Source: Dolomedes plantarius (lineage: Eukaryota; Arthropoda; Arachnida; Araneae; Dolomedidae). Taken from it: a DNA stretch of 64,000 nt. Within the stretch, counting starts at the first letter, position 1. Every line of letters begins with the position of its first letter. The notes below the pieces were generated by a model. That model was given only the letters and a program-made list of their open reading frames with translations. It was not told where the DNA came from and searched no databases. Shown here in pieces: positions 11,801 through 26,100 of the stretch. The stretch spans positions 203,245,654-203,309,653 of the forward strand of contig OU015492.1 in NCBI GenBank assembly GCA_907164885.2, in the 5' to 3' direction. Position numbers and translations under genes: made by a program.

Positions 11801-14800
11801 AAGTTGAAAAATTGCTATAAAAATTTATAAATGTTAATATTTTGTATTTAGTTTTAAAATTTATCAAGAAAAACTGTATTTGTTATTTTTAGATAATTAG
11901 GTGAAGAATTTTGATTTCATCAATAAAGTTAATTTTTATTTGATAACTAGCTGAATAACTGTGCTTTGCTATGAAGTACATTCAAATTAAATACAATGTA
12001 TGCAATTAATTTAATGTTTAATATCCATAAAACATACATATTTGAATTAAATTCTTAAACTTCCATCTCAATTAGTCTAGTGGTTAAATTTTATCTTTTA
12101 CTGTATTTTAATATTTCTTTTGTCAATTTATTTTGTTGTTATGCACGTGACTTACAGTTAATTTGAAGTATCACAAAAAGAAAGGAAACCACGTGATCAG
12201 CATTTAATAAATTAAATTCTAAAAATTAATCTTTAAAAATTCACCAAAAATCAGAAAATGGGGATAAAGATTAAAAAAAGATTTCATTTTAAAGGAATTT
12301 TATGATATTTCTCGTGATATAAATTTTATAGCCCTCAAATTATTATTTTAAATGCAAACATTAAAGAATGTTGCAAAAACAGCTTAAAAATTTAATTTTT
12401 AAAAAATCTAAGAAGAATTTTTCAAAAATCTTTCTTAGTGCAACCCTACACTATAAGAAGAATCGCCATGCAAAATGTCAGTCCTTTATGTCCAGCTTTT
12501 TGGTCTTTGCATTATCTGTCTGTCAGTCAGTCAGTTACAGAACTGTTTTATATATAGATAGATTTTATATTTATTTATTAATTTAATGTTGAAGTCTATT
12601 CCGTTTTATATTTGTTTCCATCCCTCCATATTCTCCTTTATTTTCATATATCAAGATATCTTTAATATACATTTGAGAACAAAAATATTTTATTGTGTTG
12701 TATATTTTCATTTTCTCTTGTTCCCTAGGGGTTATTTTATACATTTTGCTTGTTGGGTATCCTCCATTTTGGGATGAAGACCAACATAGGTTATATGCAC
12801 AAATTAAAGCTGGTGCTTATGATGTGAGTATTTCCCTTGCGATATTAAAGCATTCATTTGATATGTTTTTAATTTGTATGTCAGATTAAGTTAATTTGTG
12901 GAAAATTATCTTTAGATTGAAAATTCGGAAAATGGTTTTGTTTAGGAATTTATGTTCTTTTCTGATATTTTTAAAACAGAAATTAAAATGATAAAATGTC
13001 TTTTAATGTTATAATGTTTGAACTTAAATAATGTATGCCAGCAGTTCTGAACTTGGGGGGAATCAGTCCATTCAGATCAACAGACTGATTTTTGGAATGA
13101 AGAGGGAAGATTTTCATTTATGTCTGATGTAGACAAATAGGCTGTACTTTTTAAGTTATGACATTAACATACAAGTTGATTGTATTTTCTGTTAAAATAT
13201 ATTTTAATGTGTTAATCCTTTGATAAAGAAATATGAAATGATAAAAGTATCCTTCTGCTCAAAATCTTCCAGGAGACACATTTCCTTTTTTGATATCCAA
13301 AGTTAATAAATATCTCCTAGTTCTTAGATTTTTGTCAATTATTTAGTGTCTTGTGCATAGTTGCTTTTAAAAATTTATTTTTGGTAAGTTTTATATGCAG
13401 GATGATTTATTTTCATCAAAATTAGCATTTATTTATGTATAATTATTGAAACATCTATTTGTAAATTATGCACAATTTTTTATTTAACTACTATTATTTT
13501 ATTTTTTACAAATTTAATTTCTAGTATACAAAGAGGAAGAATTCCTAAAATACATCATTGATGTGTGCTATTACTAATAATTATTACTGAATAAATAATA
13601 ATTATTAATGAAATATGTTTTTAGAAAGATGGTTTCAAGATTGTTTTGTCACTAGAGTTGGCTCTATAATCTTAAACATCAACAGATATTGGTAGATAAA
13701 CTGTCCTAGAAAGGCTGATTGTAAACATTTCAGAGTAAATATAAAGCAGCCCTAGTCCGCTGCAGTCAAATATTTGATCTTTAAACATATATTCCTTTTA
13801 TCAAAGCCTTAGTTAAACAGAAATAAAAGCTCCAAGGCAAATAGAAAAGACAAAGCAAAATTTTCAAAAAAAATCATTGTTTTGGTCTACTGAAATGGAA
13901 GAAAGAGAAGAAAACAGCTATGACACACTTATATTTACTTAGATCTAATTCATACTTTCCATCTAGAAATTCTACTTTAAAATCAAGATGTGCATCAGGA
14001 TTGTGTCTAGGTAATGCACAGTATGAAGTAAGCTTGAGGTAGGAACTTGAGCCTTAGGATGTGTATGCATTAGATTCAAGTATCTGTAGCCCCCAGTTAC
14101 AATTGTTTTGTATTTCTTGAGTTACTTGTGATGTTATCTTATTACTTAGAATAAGAAGGTAACTTTGGACTAAAATAATTTTTTTCTTTTTTTTATGCTC
14201 AAACTTTAAACTGATTTAATTACTTTTGGGAAGTAATCTAAAACCTTAAATTTTAATCTATTAGAATGGTTATAAAATTGAGGCAGTTTGAAGTTTCAAC
14301 TATTTCTACAATTTTTTACCCACCTAGTGCATTATTTGCATCTTTAATGTTTTTCTTTTTTCATAATCTTTTCAATAGTACCCATCTCCAGAATGGGATA
14401 CCGTGACACCAGAAGCAAAGAATCTTATTAACAGTATGTTAACAGTAAATCCAGCCAAAAGAATTACTGCAAGTGAAGCTCTGAAACATCCATGGATTTG
14501 TGTAAGCTTTTTTCTTGTTTAATTTATGTGTATTAAGTACCTGTTTATTAATATAAGAAGATTGACTGAGTTGTTCTCATTAGCATAAGTGTAATGCTAT
14601 GTCTTTTGTTATTGTTCAGATTTTTGTCCCAAATATTAAAGATATTACCTAAATTAAAATTTTTAATTAAAAGCTAAAATTTAACACTTAAATAGCTATT
14701 TTATAAATTAATTTTAGATAGAAATGCTTAATAAAAAAACTACTTTAATTAGCAAATTTTGATATTTTTTCTTTACAAAAATAAACTGAAATTTATTTAC

Positions 14801-17800
14801 ATTATTTGTTAGTATCTGTTAAAATGTTTTTTATAGTTTCAAACTATTGTTTGCTTCTGACTTAGCTTTTTTTTTTCCTGTTGTTTGTATTCAATTTTAT
14901 TTATATTTTTCATAGCAACGAGAGCGTGTTGCATCTACACTACATCGACAAGAAACTGTAGAATGTTTGAAAAAATTCAATGCCCGTCGAAAATTAAAGG
15001 TAAGATTACTTTTACTATTAAATCTTACATATATTTTTGTATTCTTCTTAAATACTTGTTATAATTTGAGCTGTTTCCTTGCTTTTTTCTTAGGGTGCCA
15101 TACTGACAACTATGTTAGCAACTAGAAACTTTTCTAGTAAGTATAAATCTCTCTCAGATGTTTATGAAATAATTTGGTACTTTTAAGTATTTTTTAAATT
15201 TATACTTCTATCTAATTTTATAATTTGAATAGCTACTTTTCTACTTTTACTTTGACTACTACTACTACTTTTCTATCTACTTTATATAGTTTCATAATCT
15301 GAATGATATTTTAGTTTTAGTGCAAAAACAAATATATTTATAAAAGATTACAAAAATGAGAATATGTAATATTCTCGAATTTATTTGCATTCTTATATGC
15401 ATACAACCTTTGATAGGGTGTATTAGATTAATCTCACTCCTCTTATGTACTTTTTGTATTTTTTCTTGAGAGCCCAGCTGATAAACTTAGCATTCCCTAG
15501 AAACTTAGTACCCTTTATTTGTCTTTAAAGTAATACTGATTGTCACATTTTTTTAATCAAAACTGTTACCGTAAAATCTTGAGTATAATAAGCACTTTTT
15601 TTTCATATTTTAGTCCGCAAAAATGAGAGTGCGTATGATACTCGTGTACAAAGAAATGCAGTTTTAAACATTGAATAAATGACAAATAATAGATGAGCTG
15701 TATTCTAGTAAAAGTGATTAAGACTGATAATATGACAGTGTTGTTTGTTTTGAATTAAAATTTTAAGGTTTTTTTTTCTACCAAATTTGATGATTTTGTT
15801 TATTTTTATTACAAACTTTATTTATGCTAATGAGTATTTGTGCAATTTTTAAATTAAATGTTGATAAGTTATAGGTGTGCATTATAGTCGAATTTTAATT
15901 TTTTCCAAAAATTTTGCACAAAATCAAGTATGCATATTATACATGGGTGCGTATTATGGTCAAGATTTTACGGTAATTATATTTTATTTTCATTCTAAAA
16001 GCAAAAAAGGTTAGTTAATATGCTTTTTAATGAATTTGGTTTAACTTTCAACAATGTGTATAGTTAGTATGGAATCTTTTGTGAAAAAATTAGCAAGCTT
16101 AGTATTTATCATTTAGTGATTGCTCTTTATTTCAATTCAGTTAGCAACACTTTGCATTTGACTTTCTACAGTGGTATTAATGATGAATCTAAGGAAATAA
16201 AGGGCTTGAAAATTTGATGTAGTTGTATATATTAGACAATAGAATTTATTCTACAATGCACTTAATATATCTAAAGAATTCAAAGGTGTCAGCTAGTGTT
16301 ATTAATCTGTTTTTATATGTTAATTGGTGTGTTAGAAGAATTTATATAAAATATTCAGGTTAATCTAAGGTTTTAATAAGAACACCCGTACCTTGCTTTA
16401 TGGGCTAGATACATTCCAAAAAAGTTGGCTGTAAAGTGAAAAGCCATATAACAAATTATTTTGATACAAACCCATACAATTTTAATTGGATCTGTTCCAA
16501 TTTTTCATAAATAATATCGTTTTTAGTTCATAAAGCATTTTATTCTTTTTATTTCCTATAAAAATGCTTACATAAAAATAAAAGTACGAAACAATGTAAT
16601 AATAAATTCAAAAAATAACCATATAAACAAACACAAAAGAAATCATATGCACATATATATACATATAATAAAAAACATGATGTTTAAAAATTGTTTTAAT
16701 GTGATGACAAAAATTAACATGAAGAATCACTAAGCTATAATATGCTGCCAGCATCAGTTTCTGCTGTTTTGGCCGTATAACGAAACATTGTGGGCCATAA
16801 ATCGAAAAAGTGCCATAATTAAAAATGGCTGTTATAGTGAAATGCTGTATAAAGAGCGGCCGTATAGTGAGGTATAAGTGTATGTATATTGTATGTGTTT
16901 TCTATCGTCCTTCACATGATAACATTACCCATAAGATATTCTAATCTTTCTAATTTTAGTCACACATTAAGTAACCTATTACAATCTCTATTTTCATGAA
17001 ACGTGTGAAAAGATTGATGCTAAATGAAGTAATATTCTAACCAGATGGGTTTTAAACCAGACGTATCAAAAAGAAATGTGGCTAATATGAATAATTAAAA
17101 TTTTCATAGATTACTGTTTCTACAATTATACCTTTTGAATTGCATTTTGAACTGCAGTTATGATTATACATTTAAGGATATATTTTGTGTTATAAGTTTC
17201 CATACAGAGGTTTTGAAAATTGTCTTACAATTGTCTTGTGTATGAAAAATTTTTAATAGTATTAAACGGCTGTGAAGCTGTAATATTTTCTATTTATGTT
17301 TATTATATATAAAAGTAGATTCACTAAGAGTTTAACTTAAAGTCTTAATATTTCAAATATGAATAAATTTTTATTTTTGTTCTATGACAAGACATTTTTT
17401 TAAATGTAGTTTTTAGATGATCTTATCTGAATTAGTCCAGCTACCTGATTTTTAATCTTCTATATTAGTTTTTCTCAGTTTTTGGATATTATCTTTGTTA
17501 TTATTACAAAACTTTTAGTAATGAGCTGAAATATCAAATTTATTATCTAAGAGACTATTTGGTTGTAAAAGCATATCTGTAAGTATTTTTATTTAAGTTT
17601 GTTCGTACTTTTATCATAATCTTATTTTTTATATTTTATTAAAGTTACTGAATATATAAATATGAGAAAACCTTATTGGAGCATCCTTAGAATTTTTTAA
17701 CTTTTTATCATAATAATTTGGAGTTCAATAATGTTACAAGTGTAGTGATTTCAATGGTTACTATGGAAAATAAATTGATATTTTAATGATTGTTTAATAT

Positions 17801-20118
17801 TTTAGCTGTGATAATGCTGTCTTAAAGGCAATATAGACATTTTACTCAGTTTGTGTTATAGTGATAAGAGAAATTTCGTTTATAAAAGAAAGATTTTTTT
17901 AAAAAAATGTTCTGTAATTATTCCTATCTTATTACTTGTGGCATTTTCTTTTTCAGATGTTTGTATCGTGTTTGGTCAGACATAAATTTTCATCAGAGTA
18001 ATTTGAGCTCAGAATTTTTTCTTAAATTCATTATTTGATTTTTATATACAAATAAAAAATTGTATCAATATATTTTTATACCTTCAGCTATTTTTCCTGA
18101 TGTCATAGATAAATTTTGAGCTGAATAATATCATCTGATATTTTTTTCTTAAATCCATTATTTGGTCTTTTTGTATGAAAAAAATTAAATCAATATACTT
18201 TTCATGCTTTTAACTTTTTTTTCAATGATTACTAGAGAATTGTGTAAATTTGAAATAAAACTCGTTTCCTTGTAATTTCATCTCTTCTCTCACAATCACT
18301 ATGCTTGCATTGGCACATCGTAAAACAGTCATTTCTCGAGGTAATTAGCACCTAATTATCATGCTTTATAGGCTTTAGATGGCAGGCTCGTTTTACTTCA
18401 TTGCACCTTGCTTTCTTTGTAAATCAATGTTTTTACATTGTTTCAGTTTTAAAAAAAAATTTGAATATATTTGTTACATATATTTGTCTCAAAATCTAGG
18501 GGAATGCTATGATGTTAGACTTTGTTCTTTCTTGCCGCCTTGTCTTGCCGCTAGATCTGCAGTTATCGTATATTTCTTACATTTCTAAACAGTTATAATT
18601 TATTTGATGTAATTCTTCTTACATGTAGTTTTATTTAATGCTTTTATTACCAAAATGTTACAAAAATTGATATTTTGTTTAACTCTTTCCATCTATGCAT
18701 GATAAATTTTAGCATGTTCTCTCCCTATTTTATCCATTTTTACAATTTTCATGCTTTACCCACAGGCCATGTAACTGCTCCAAATCAAGGTAAACAGTTT
18801 TGTTAATTTTACTATTAAGAAAAACAATTAAATGCTGGCTTTAGACTCTAAATAACATTAAAGGCCTTTTATTTTTGGCAATTTTATATTTAGCACATTG
18901 AAAGTGCATATAAGCTCTGTAATCTCTCAGTTAACTATAATAATCTCTTTACTCTATTACTTTGTAGGTAAAGAAGTTGCTAAATATTCAAATTCTAGGA
19001 AATAACATTTTCAATTATTTTTCCCCCCATCCTATGGAGTGTATTTTCTAAAAAGCATTATTTAATGTCTCACACACACTCACACTACTATATATACACT
19101 GAAGAGCCAGAAAATCTGGTACACCTGCCTAATATCGTGTAGGGCCCCCCACGAGCACACAGAAGTGCTGTAACATGAAGTCGCATGGACTCAACTAATG
19201 TCTGAAGATATCCTGGAGGCAATTCACACCATGAATCCTGTAGGGCAGTTAACAAATTCATAGGAGTACGAGGGAGTGGAGATCTCTTCACATTGTAAGA
19301 CATCCCAGATATGTTCAATAATGTTAATGACTGGGGATTTAGGTGGCCAATGGAAGTATCTAAAGTCAGAAGAGTGATCCAAGAGGATTGCTGGAATTGT
19401 GTAAGTCCGTCAGAATGCACAATGGAGATAAATGGGTGTAGATGATAAGACAGGATACTTATGTACCCGTCACCTGTCAAAGTCATCTCTAGATGTATCA
19501 GGGGTTCCATATCATGCCAACTGTACACGCCCCATACCATCACAGAGGCTCCACCAGCTTGGAACAGTCAACTGTTGACATGTAAGATCCATGGATTGTC
19601 TCCATAGGTGTACACATCCACCCACCTGATACAATTGGGAATGAGACTTGTCAGACCTAGCAATGCATTTCCAGTCATCAACAGTCCAATGGAGGTGTTG
19701 ACAATACCAGGTGAGGCATAAAGCTTCGTGCTGTGCAGTCAACAACGTTGTTGGAGATTTGATGTTTTACTCGATACCTGATATTCTTGGTACACCCGTG
19801 AAATGGTCATGAGCGAAAATCCTAACTTGCATCGTTACCTCGAAGATGCTATGTCCCATCTCTCATGCACTGACCATAATCACCATATGTTCAAAGTCAT
19901 ATAAATCATTATAACCTGCCATTCTAGCTGCAGGAACCAATCTAACAACTTTGCCAGACACCTGTTGTCTTATAGGCACTACCGACTGCATCGCGTTATG
20001 CTGATTGGTAGCATATCCCCGTTATTTGCATATGCTTGCCTGTACCAGGTTTTTTGGCTCTTCAGGGTATATAACCTGATTAAGATTTCTGAAACCAGGG
20101 GGCATTAGTAACAACACC

Positions 20119-20158
<40 letters not shown>

Positions 20159-23100
20159 TTAGTGTTGGGTTTACAAGTAAGAATTTTTTTTACATATAAT
20201 GAAAATATTGCTTTAAAGATGTAAAAGTTATCTAAGAAAATATTTTGAAATATTTTTGTTTCCTTAAAATCTTATATCGGTACAAATTTTCTGAAATGAA
20301 AAGATGTATTCTGAGAAGAAAAAGAGCTCTGAAAAACAATTTAATATAGTAACTGAGGGAATACTGTTTAATAATGCACTTCAAACAATACTAGAGTGTG
20401 TATTTATCCAGAGCATTGTCACTGTTTCTTAAAAAATTTCATAACTAATTGTACTTAATTGCATGTCTTTAATTAACTGTAGGCTGAAATATTTAATGTT
20501 GATCTTAACATAGGTATCAAAATAATTTTACTGAAAGACAGAGTCGAAAATAATAATTATTGAGTAAAACTTCTTTACAAGTGGCAAGCATGACAAAGTC
20601 TAAAATAAAATATTAGCCCCCCCCCCCCCCCCTTTCTCTGTGTGTGTGTTTATGAAAAAGAGGGAATTTATTTTTAAAAAATTCATTTTAAAAGTATGTT
20701 ATTGGAGAAATAAGGAAAATTTTGATATAGTTTTAAAGCATATATCACAGCATTGTCATGAATAGCTACATTTGTCATAACCATATTTTAGGGGGGGCCA
20801 AAGGAAAATGAAATCAGTGTCTCTATATTTAAATATAAAGTGTATGAAAATTTCTTTTCTCTTATTTAAAAAAAGATAAGGAAAGATAAAATCTTAACAG
20901 ATAGTTGTATAGCCTTCTGTAATTATTGAAACAATATGTGGCCAGTTCAAGATACTTCTTTTAATGTTGAAAGATCAAAAATTGCTAGAAAAAGTAACTC
21001 TTCGCTGAGAAAGATAAGATGGAATATTAGACTTGACTGATTTACAAGTATCCATATAGGATAGATATTAATTTAAAGAAGTTATGTTGGTATTTGATAG
21101 AAATTCAGTATTTTAAAAAGTTTACAATTGTGACATTGGAAAGAAAAGGAAAGCTCTTGTAGAAATTATTTTTCCACATCACCCATCAATGTGTTATGAA
21201 CATCTGGCCATTATGTGTTTGATACATGCTTGTATCATATTTAATTTGAAATATTAAATGAAATTGAATTAACATACTTCCAAAAACTTTAATATCTATA
21301 ACCTATTTTAGAAGTTTATAATAATATACTTTACATATAATAAATGCTAAACAGAGTATACATTTTTAAAGATCATAGCTATGTTGCAAGATGGGTACTA
21401 CTGTATGGGTTGTTAGATAGTTCTGTAAAATCTTACCAAAAAATAAACCTGAAGCTAAACTCTTGATATTTTTATTAAACAAGGTTTGCTTTTATTTATT
21501 TATTTTTAATTATTTTAAATAGTTTTTTTTAGTTATGTTCTTAACTATTATTCTCTTAAAGACATGTAAACTTCATGAAAATTTACCTCAGAATGTTTTG
21601 AATCAGTGACTAAATGTTTCAGTGTTTAAAAATTTTGACAGGTTTATTGTTATGTGCAATAATGTTGCAATTTTTTAATACAGCTATGCATTTAATTGTA
21701 TAAACACAAATCAAATTTAAAAGTTTTCTTATTAAAATAAATTCCAAATTTTAATTTCAAACATTTAATTTCATATTTTCTTTTCTAAAATTAAACTTGT
21801 ATATAAAAATTGCGAGTGCTATGTTTTCTCTTAATAAAATATTGTTTATATGCTACATTTTTCATTATACATATATATCTATATATATATTTTAAACTCA
21901 TTTTAAATCCTGCACTTTATTTCATAGTTTTAGTTCACTTGCACTTTGTGATGTTACCCTTGCATGATTTGCATGATATAGCAAGCATGTAGTTCTATAT
22001 GACATAGTGCATTATATAGATGCATTCTTTGTGATTGTTGTTTAAGCATGTGTATGATGCATTTTTCTTAGATGTGCTAGATCATGTTATTATGTTTCAT
22101 AAAAAGTTTATTCTATTGTACTTTTCTGTATTAAATGTTTTTTATTAGTTGTTTGTTGTTAACCTCTTGTGAACAAACTGCACTGTGTTCCTGAACCAAA
22201 TCAGTTTCAACTGTTTATCAGTTTCACTACTTTGAATCTAAGCACTCAAACCCATTTCCCCATTTTACTGGGCAAAATATCAATTTCACCACAATTTAAT
22301 ATATTTCAGAAGAAAAATTAAAAAAGAGACTAAATGATTCGAGTTTTCACTTAAATAAATTTTGTGGGATGCATGTTAAAAATTTTCATTTATTTTCTTT
22401 GAAAAATGTGAAAGGTTAGCATCATAGTTATTTATTTGTCAGTGATTCCTCGGGAGATATTTCCTGAAAATTTGAAATTTATTTTCTGTGAAAATAAGTG
22501 AATTTTTGGATTTTGACCAAATAGCTTCAGATTAAAATATATTTATTGTAGTATCTATTACTTTATTTAGATCTTTTGAGGCTGTATATTAAAGTTTTAT
22601 TTTGCACTTAAAGTTCATTGGAAAGATAATTATGAAGCTTAGTAATTGTTCATATTCCAGAGCATGTTTTTCTTAATATTGTAGTGATCAAGAATATTTC
22701 ATTTAGCACACATGCTATCCAATCATTTTAATATTGACTTTCTATTGGGGTTTCTTCCTAAATAATTTTTGTCAATTGTTTTAAAATAATATTTCAGAGG
22801 TTTTAGGTAAAATAAAAATTTTCAAATAATTCAATTTAAAATTTATTCTCAGCTTTCCTACATAAAATTATATAGGAGAAAAATTTTCATATTTTCTGAG
22901 GGCATATGGCTACCTACTTTGTAAGTTAGTACAAATAGTTAAGACACCGCCAGTTTAATTTTACTACACATTAAATTGAATTAAAATATACAGAATTTAA
23001 GACTTTAATTATGTTGTAACTGAAGAATTATACAATAAATTGGTGGTCTTATTGCATTTACAAACTTTCTTAAATTGTGAACGTATGTTCTAAATGTTTG

Positions 23101-26100
23101 TGTTTTTGCGTACTAACACTAGCATTTGTAACTGTATTTTGTACAACTGTAAAGTTAAAGTGTCGTGTTTCATGCAAAGTGATGTATGAGCATGTTGTTT
23201 CAATCAAGTATTTGCATGTATTGATGTTTTATACAATGTAGCATGTTTGAAGAGTGTTTTCATCATTGTGTCTTTATCTAACTGGTTTTTCCGTAACTTT
23301 GGTAACAAACTCCTTAATTTCAGTAACTAACAAGAAGAAAGTAAAGTAATCTGCCTTTCTTTTTTCTTGTAACTGTCGAGGAGGGGTAAAATAACTTTAG
23401 TCAATCATCTCAAGTAAATTTCAAGAGTAATTTAAAAATCCTATTATGCAATGAACTTTTTTTTTTTATTTTTTACATCGATAGAAAAATTATAAATATT
23501 TATCGGCCTGATATAGTCTCCTTCATATTGAATAAATATATTTTTTTAGAGAGCTGTGTGCAAAAATATCAGAAGAATCAAAACGCTTTGTTGCATTTCT
23601 TTGCTTACAGATTTTAAAAATAGCACTTTTATTTAGAAATATATAATTGTTTACAGGTCGGAGTATTATGCAGAAAAAAGGTGATGGCTCTCAAGTAAAA
23701 GAATCCACGGACAGTAGCACAACTTTAGAGGATGAAGATGTTAAAGGTAAATTGGCAATATATACTATTTTATTATTAAATTTTGTTTTGTGAAAGTGTG
23801 TACATGAAATTCATAAAACTTTGTATGTATTAAAGACCCTTGTAATTTACCCCAAACAGATCAAGTCAATTGATCCATTTTTCTAATTGTGTTAGATTAC
23901 ATTGTTACAAGGAATATGTTTGATAATTGTAGGAGCTTTGCCATTCTAAAATGGTTTTATGCAATGTATAGAAACTGCACATCTTAAAATTTGCTAAATT
24001 CATTATGCATATAAATTTCCATCTTTGTTTTGTATTAATTTTCTCATTATTACTTGTCAGATATTTAGTATGTCTGATATGAGTTATTTCAATCTTTAAT
24101 TGCTTAATCTAAATTTGAATTATTCCATTTTAAAGTCTTTTATTCATATACTGGAAGACTTTCAGAATCTGGTGTTCACCATATAGTTACGTACTTCTTT
24201 TTTAATTTTTATGCATTTCATTTTCTTTTATTTTTCCTTTCATCTCTGTTTCATTATCAATAATTTTATATGATCTTTATATGAAGGCTTTAATTGCAAT
24301 TTTTTAAAAAAGTTTGATGTCTGTAATGTGCTGTTTTATGTGTTGTTTTCTAACTAGCAAGTATATAGTTTCATATTTTCCAAACTCATTTTGTATGATT
24401 TGTAGATATTTTAAATAAACTACTGTGAGTGATGCTTTGTGAATTACAATCAACCTGCAGATTTGTTTGATCAGCTTAAAGTATGCTGGGAATATAATGC
24501 TGAAAGTATAAGAATAATTACCTGTTTTGTGTTTATCTGTATCTTATCCCTTTATCTTTTTTTCTCATCACATTTCATCCTTGATTAGGCATTTATTTAT
24601 AAGTGCATTAGTTCATCAGCCAGCAGTTTTTTTCTTTTTTACGATGTCATATATCTTAATATACACAGCCTATGGTAACCTTATATAATTAAAATTTCTA
24701 TTTATTGGCCAAAAGGTCTTAACTGTTTCAATATCATTTGGTGCAGTCTCTCTAATTTAGGTTAATGTTGTTAGTATCTAAACACTGTACAAATGAGGCA
24801 TAGGTAGTCACGTCAGTTTCAAACTCTTGAAAGATTTTAATAATTCAATTTTAGTGTACAAAAGATAAAAATAAATTTTCAAATTATGGAATCATACTTT
24901 ATGCATTGCTTAAATTTTAATTCCCTAGCTATCTATATGATTTTAAGAAGACATAAACCAGCATCTTTATAGGTTTGGTTTGGAGTACTACGGTCAATTT
25001 TTGCTACAGGAAGGCTAATTACTCTAGTACTAAATGTCAGCACCCTAGCCATTTGACCATCATCTAACTTCTTTATAACTTTACTGAGCATAAATGCATT
25101 GAGCAGACCTCAGTATATTTTTCAAGTATTTGTTCCTTAACTTCAAAATGATATGCTAATGTTCTCGTATATTCACTCTTTAAATGTTCTCATATATTTG
25201 TAGCTAAGTTATAGTTAGCTAGCTCTTATAATTGAATTTCTCGTATAATTTAGAAAATGAATCATTTATGCCTGATATGCTTTAACAGAAAACATATTTG
25301 TTCTACATTACAAAAGTTTTTTTAATGAAATTTTGTGTTCTTCCCTAAAAGCATTCTAATGAATCTCAAAATTAGATTCTAAGCTTGGTTAAGATTACTT
25401 CCTTGTATACATAGTAAACAAGGAAGTTAATTATAATGAGACTATTTAACAAGAGAAAACTATAATTTTGATTAGGATCATAGCCAGAATAACTAAGTCT
25501 ATAAATTGTTTATAGACACTGTAAAATTATTAATATTAAATAAAAATATCTGTTAATATTTTTGTTACTTTTCCGTTAGTTGGACGCAAGTGATATATCG
25601 CCAAATATGGTTTACAAGTTGCATTTTCTGTTGTTTTGTTTAATTAACTGTAACTCTCATAATACATGTGAGTGAATAAACAAAATATATAAGTAACCAT
25701 GAATATTTTATTAATTTAGTAAATATTTAGTTAGGACCAAACATCTTTAATATCTTTCAAGGTGTCATCAAAAGGATTGTCACCACAGAACTTCAGCTAT
25801 GTATGATTACAAATGGTGGCGTACCAGTTATATCACCATAGGGTACTTCATCACTATTGCTCAATCTTTTGAGTGATTTTGAAGAAAATATAGTTTGAGG
25901 TTAATTAATTTCCAATTTTTTTTCATGTGAATTTTGGGGTTATTTAGCTGGGTCTCTGAACTTCATGTTCTCTCAGATTTAAACCTGCTGACCTGCCCTT
26001 TTCGACCAGTGTTTTGTGTCGTACAATGCATCTTAAAAATGCAACCTGTTTATTACCTATTAAATCACTTTCCTAGGGTTGTTAGACTGGCAACTTTTCA

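Larger units (their letters stand above)
10254..12728 (+). other. CaMKII intron with a MITE and a Helitron
   Basis: Contains a GC-richer patch of unknown nature at 10540-10710, a 45-bp direct repeat (11103-11150 and 11407-11453) around a hAT-like terminus, a pogo-like MITE and a Helitron. No exon is seen. Confidence 0.7.
15137..18765 (+). other. CaMKII intron with two MITEs
   Basis: Holds the TIR elements at 15569-15973 and 16391-16872. The remainder is AT-rich and shows nothing recognisable. Confidence 0.7.
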
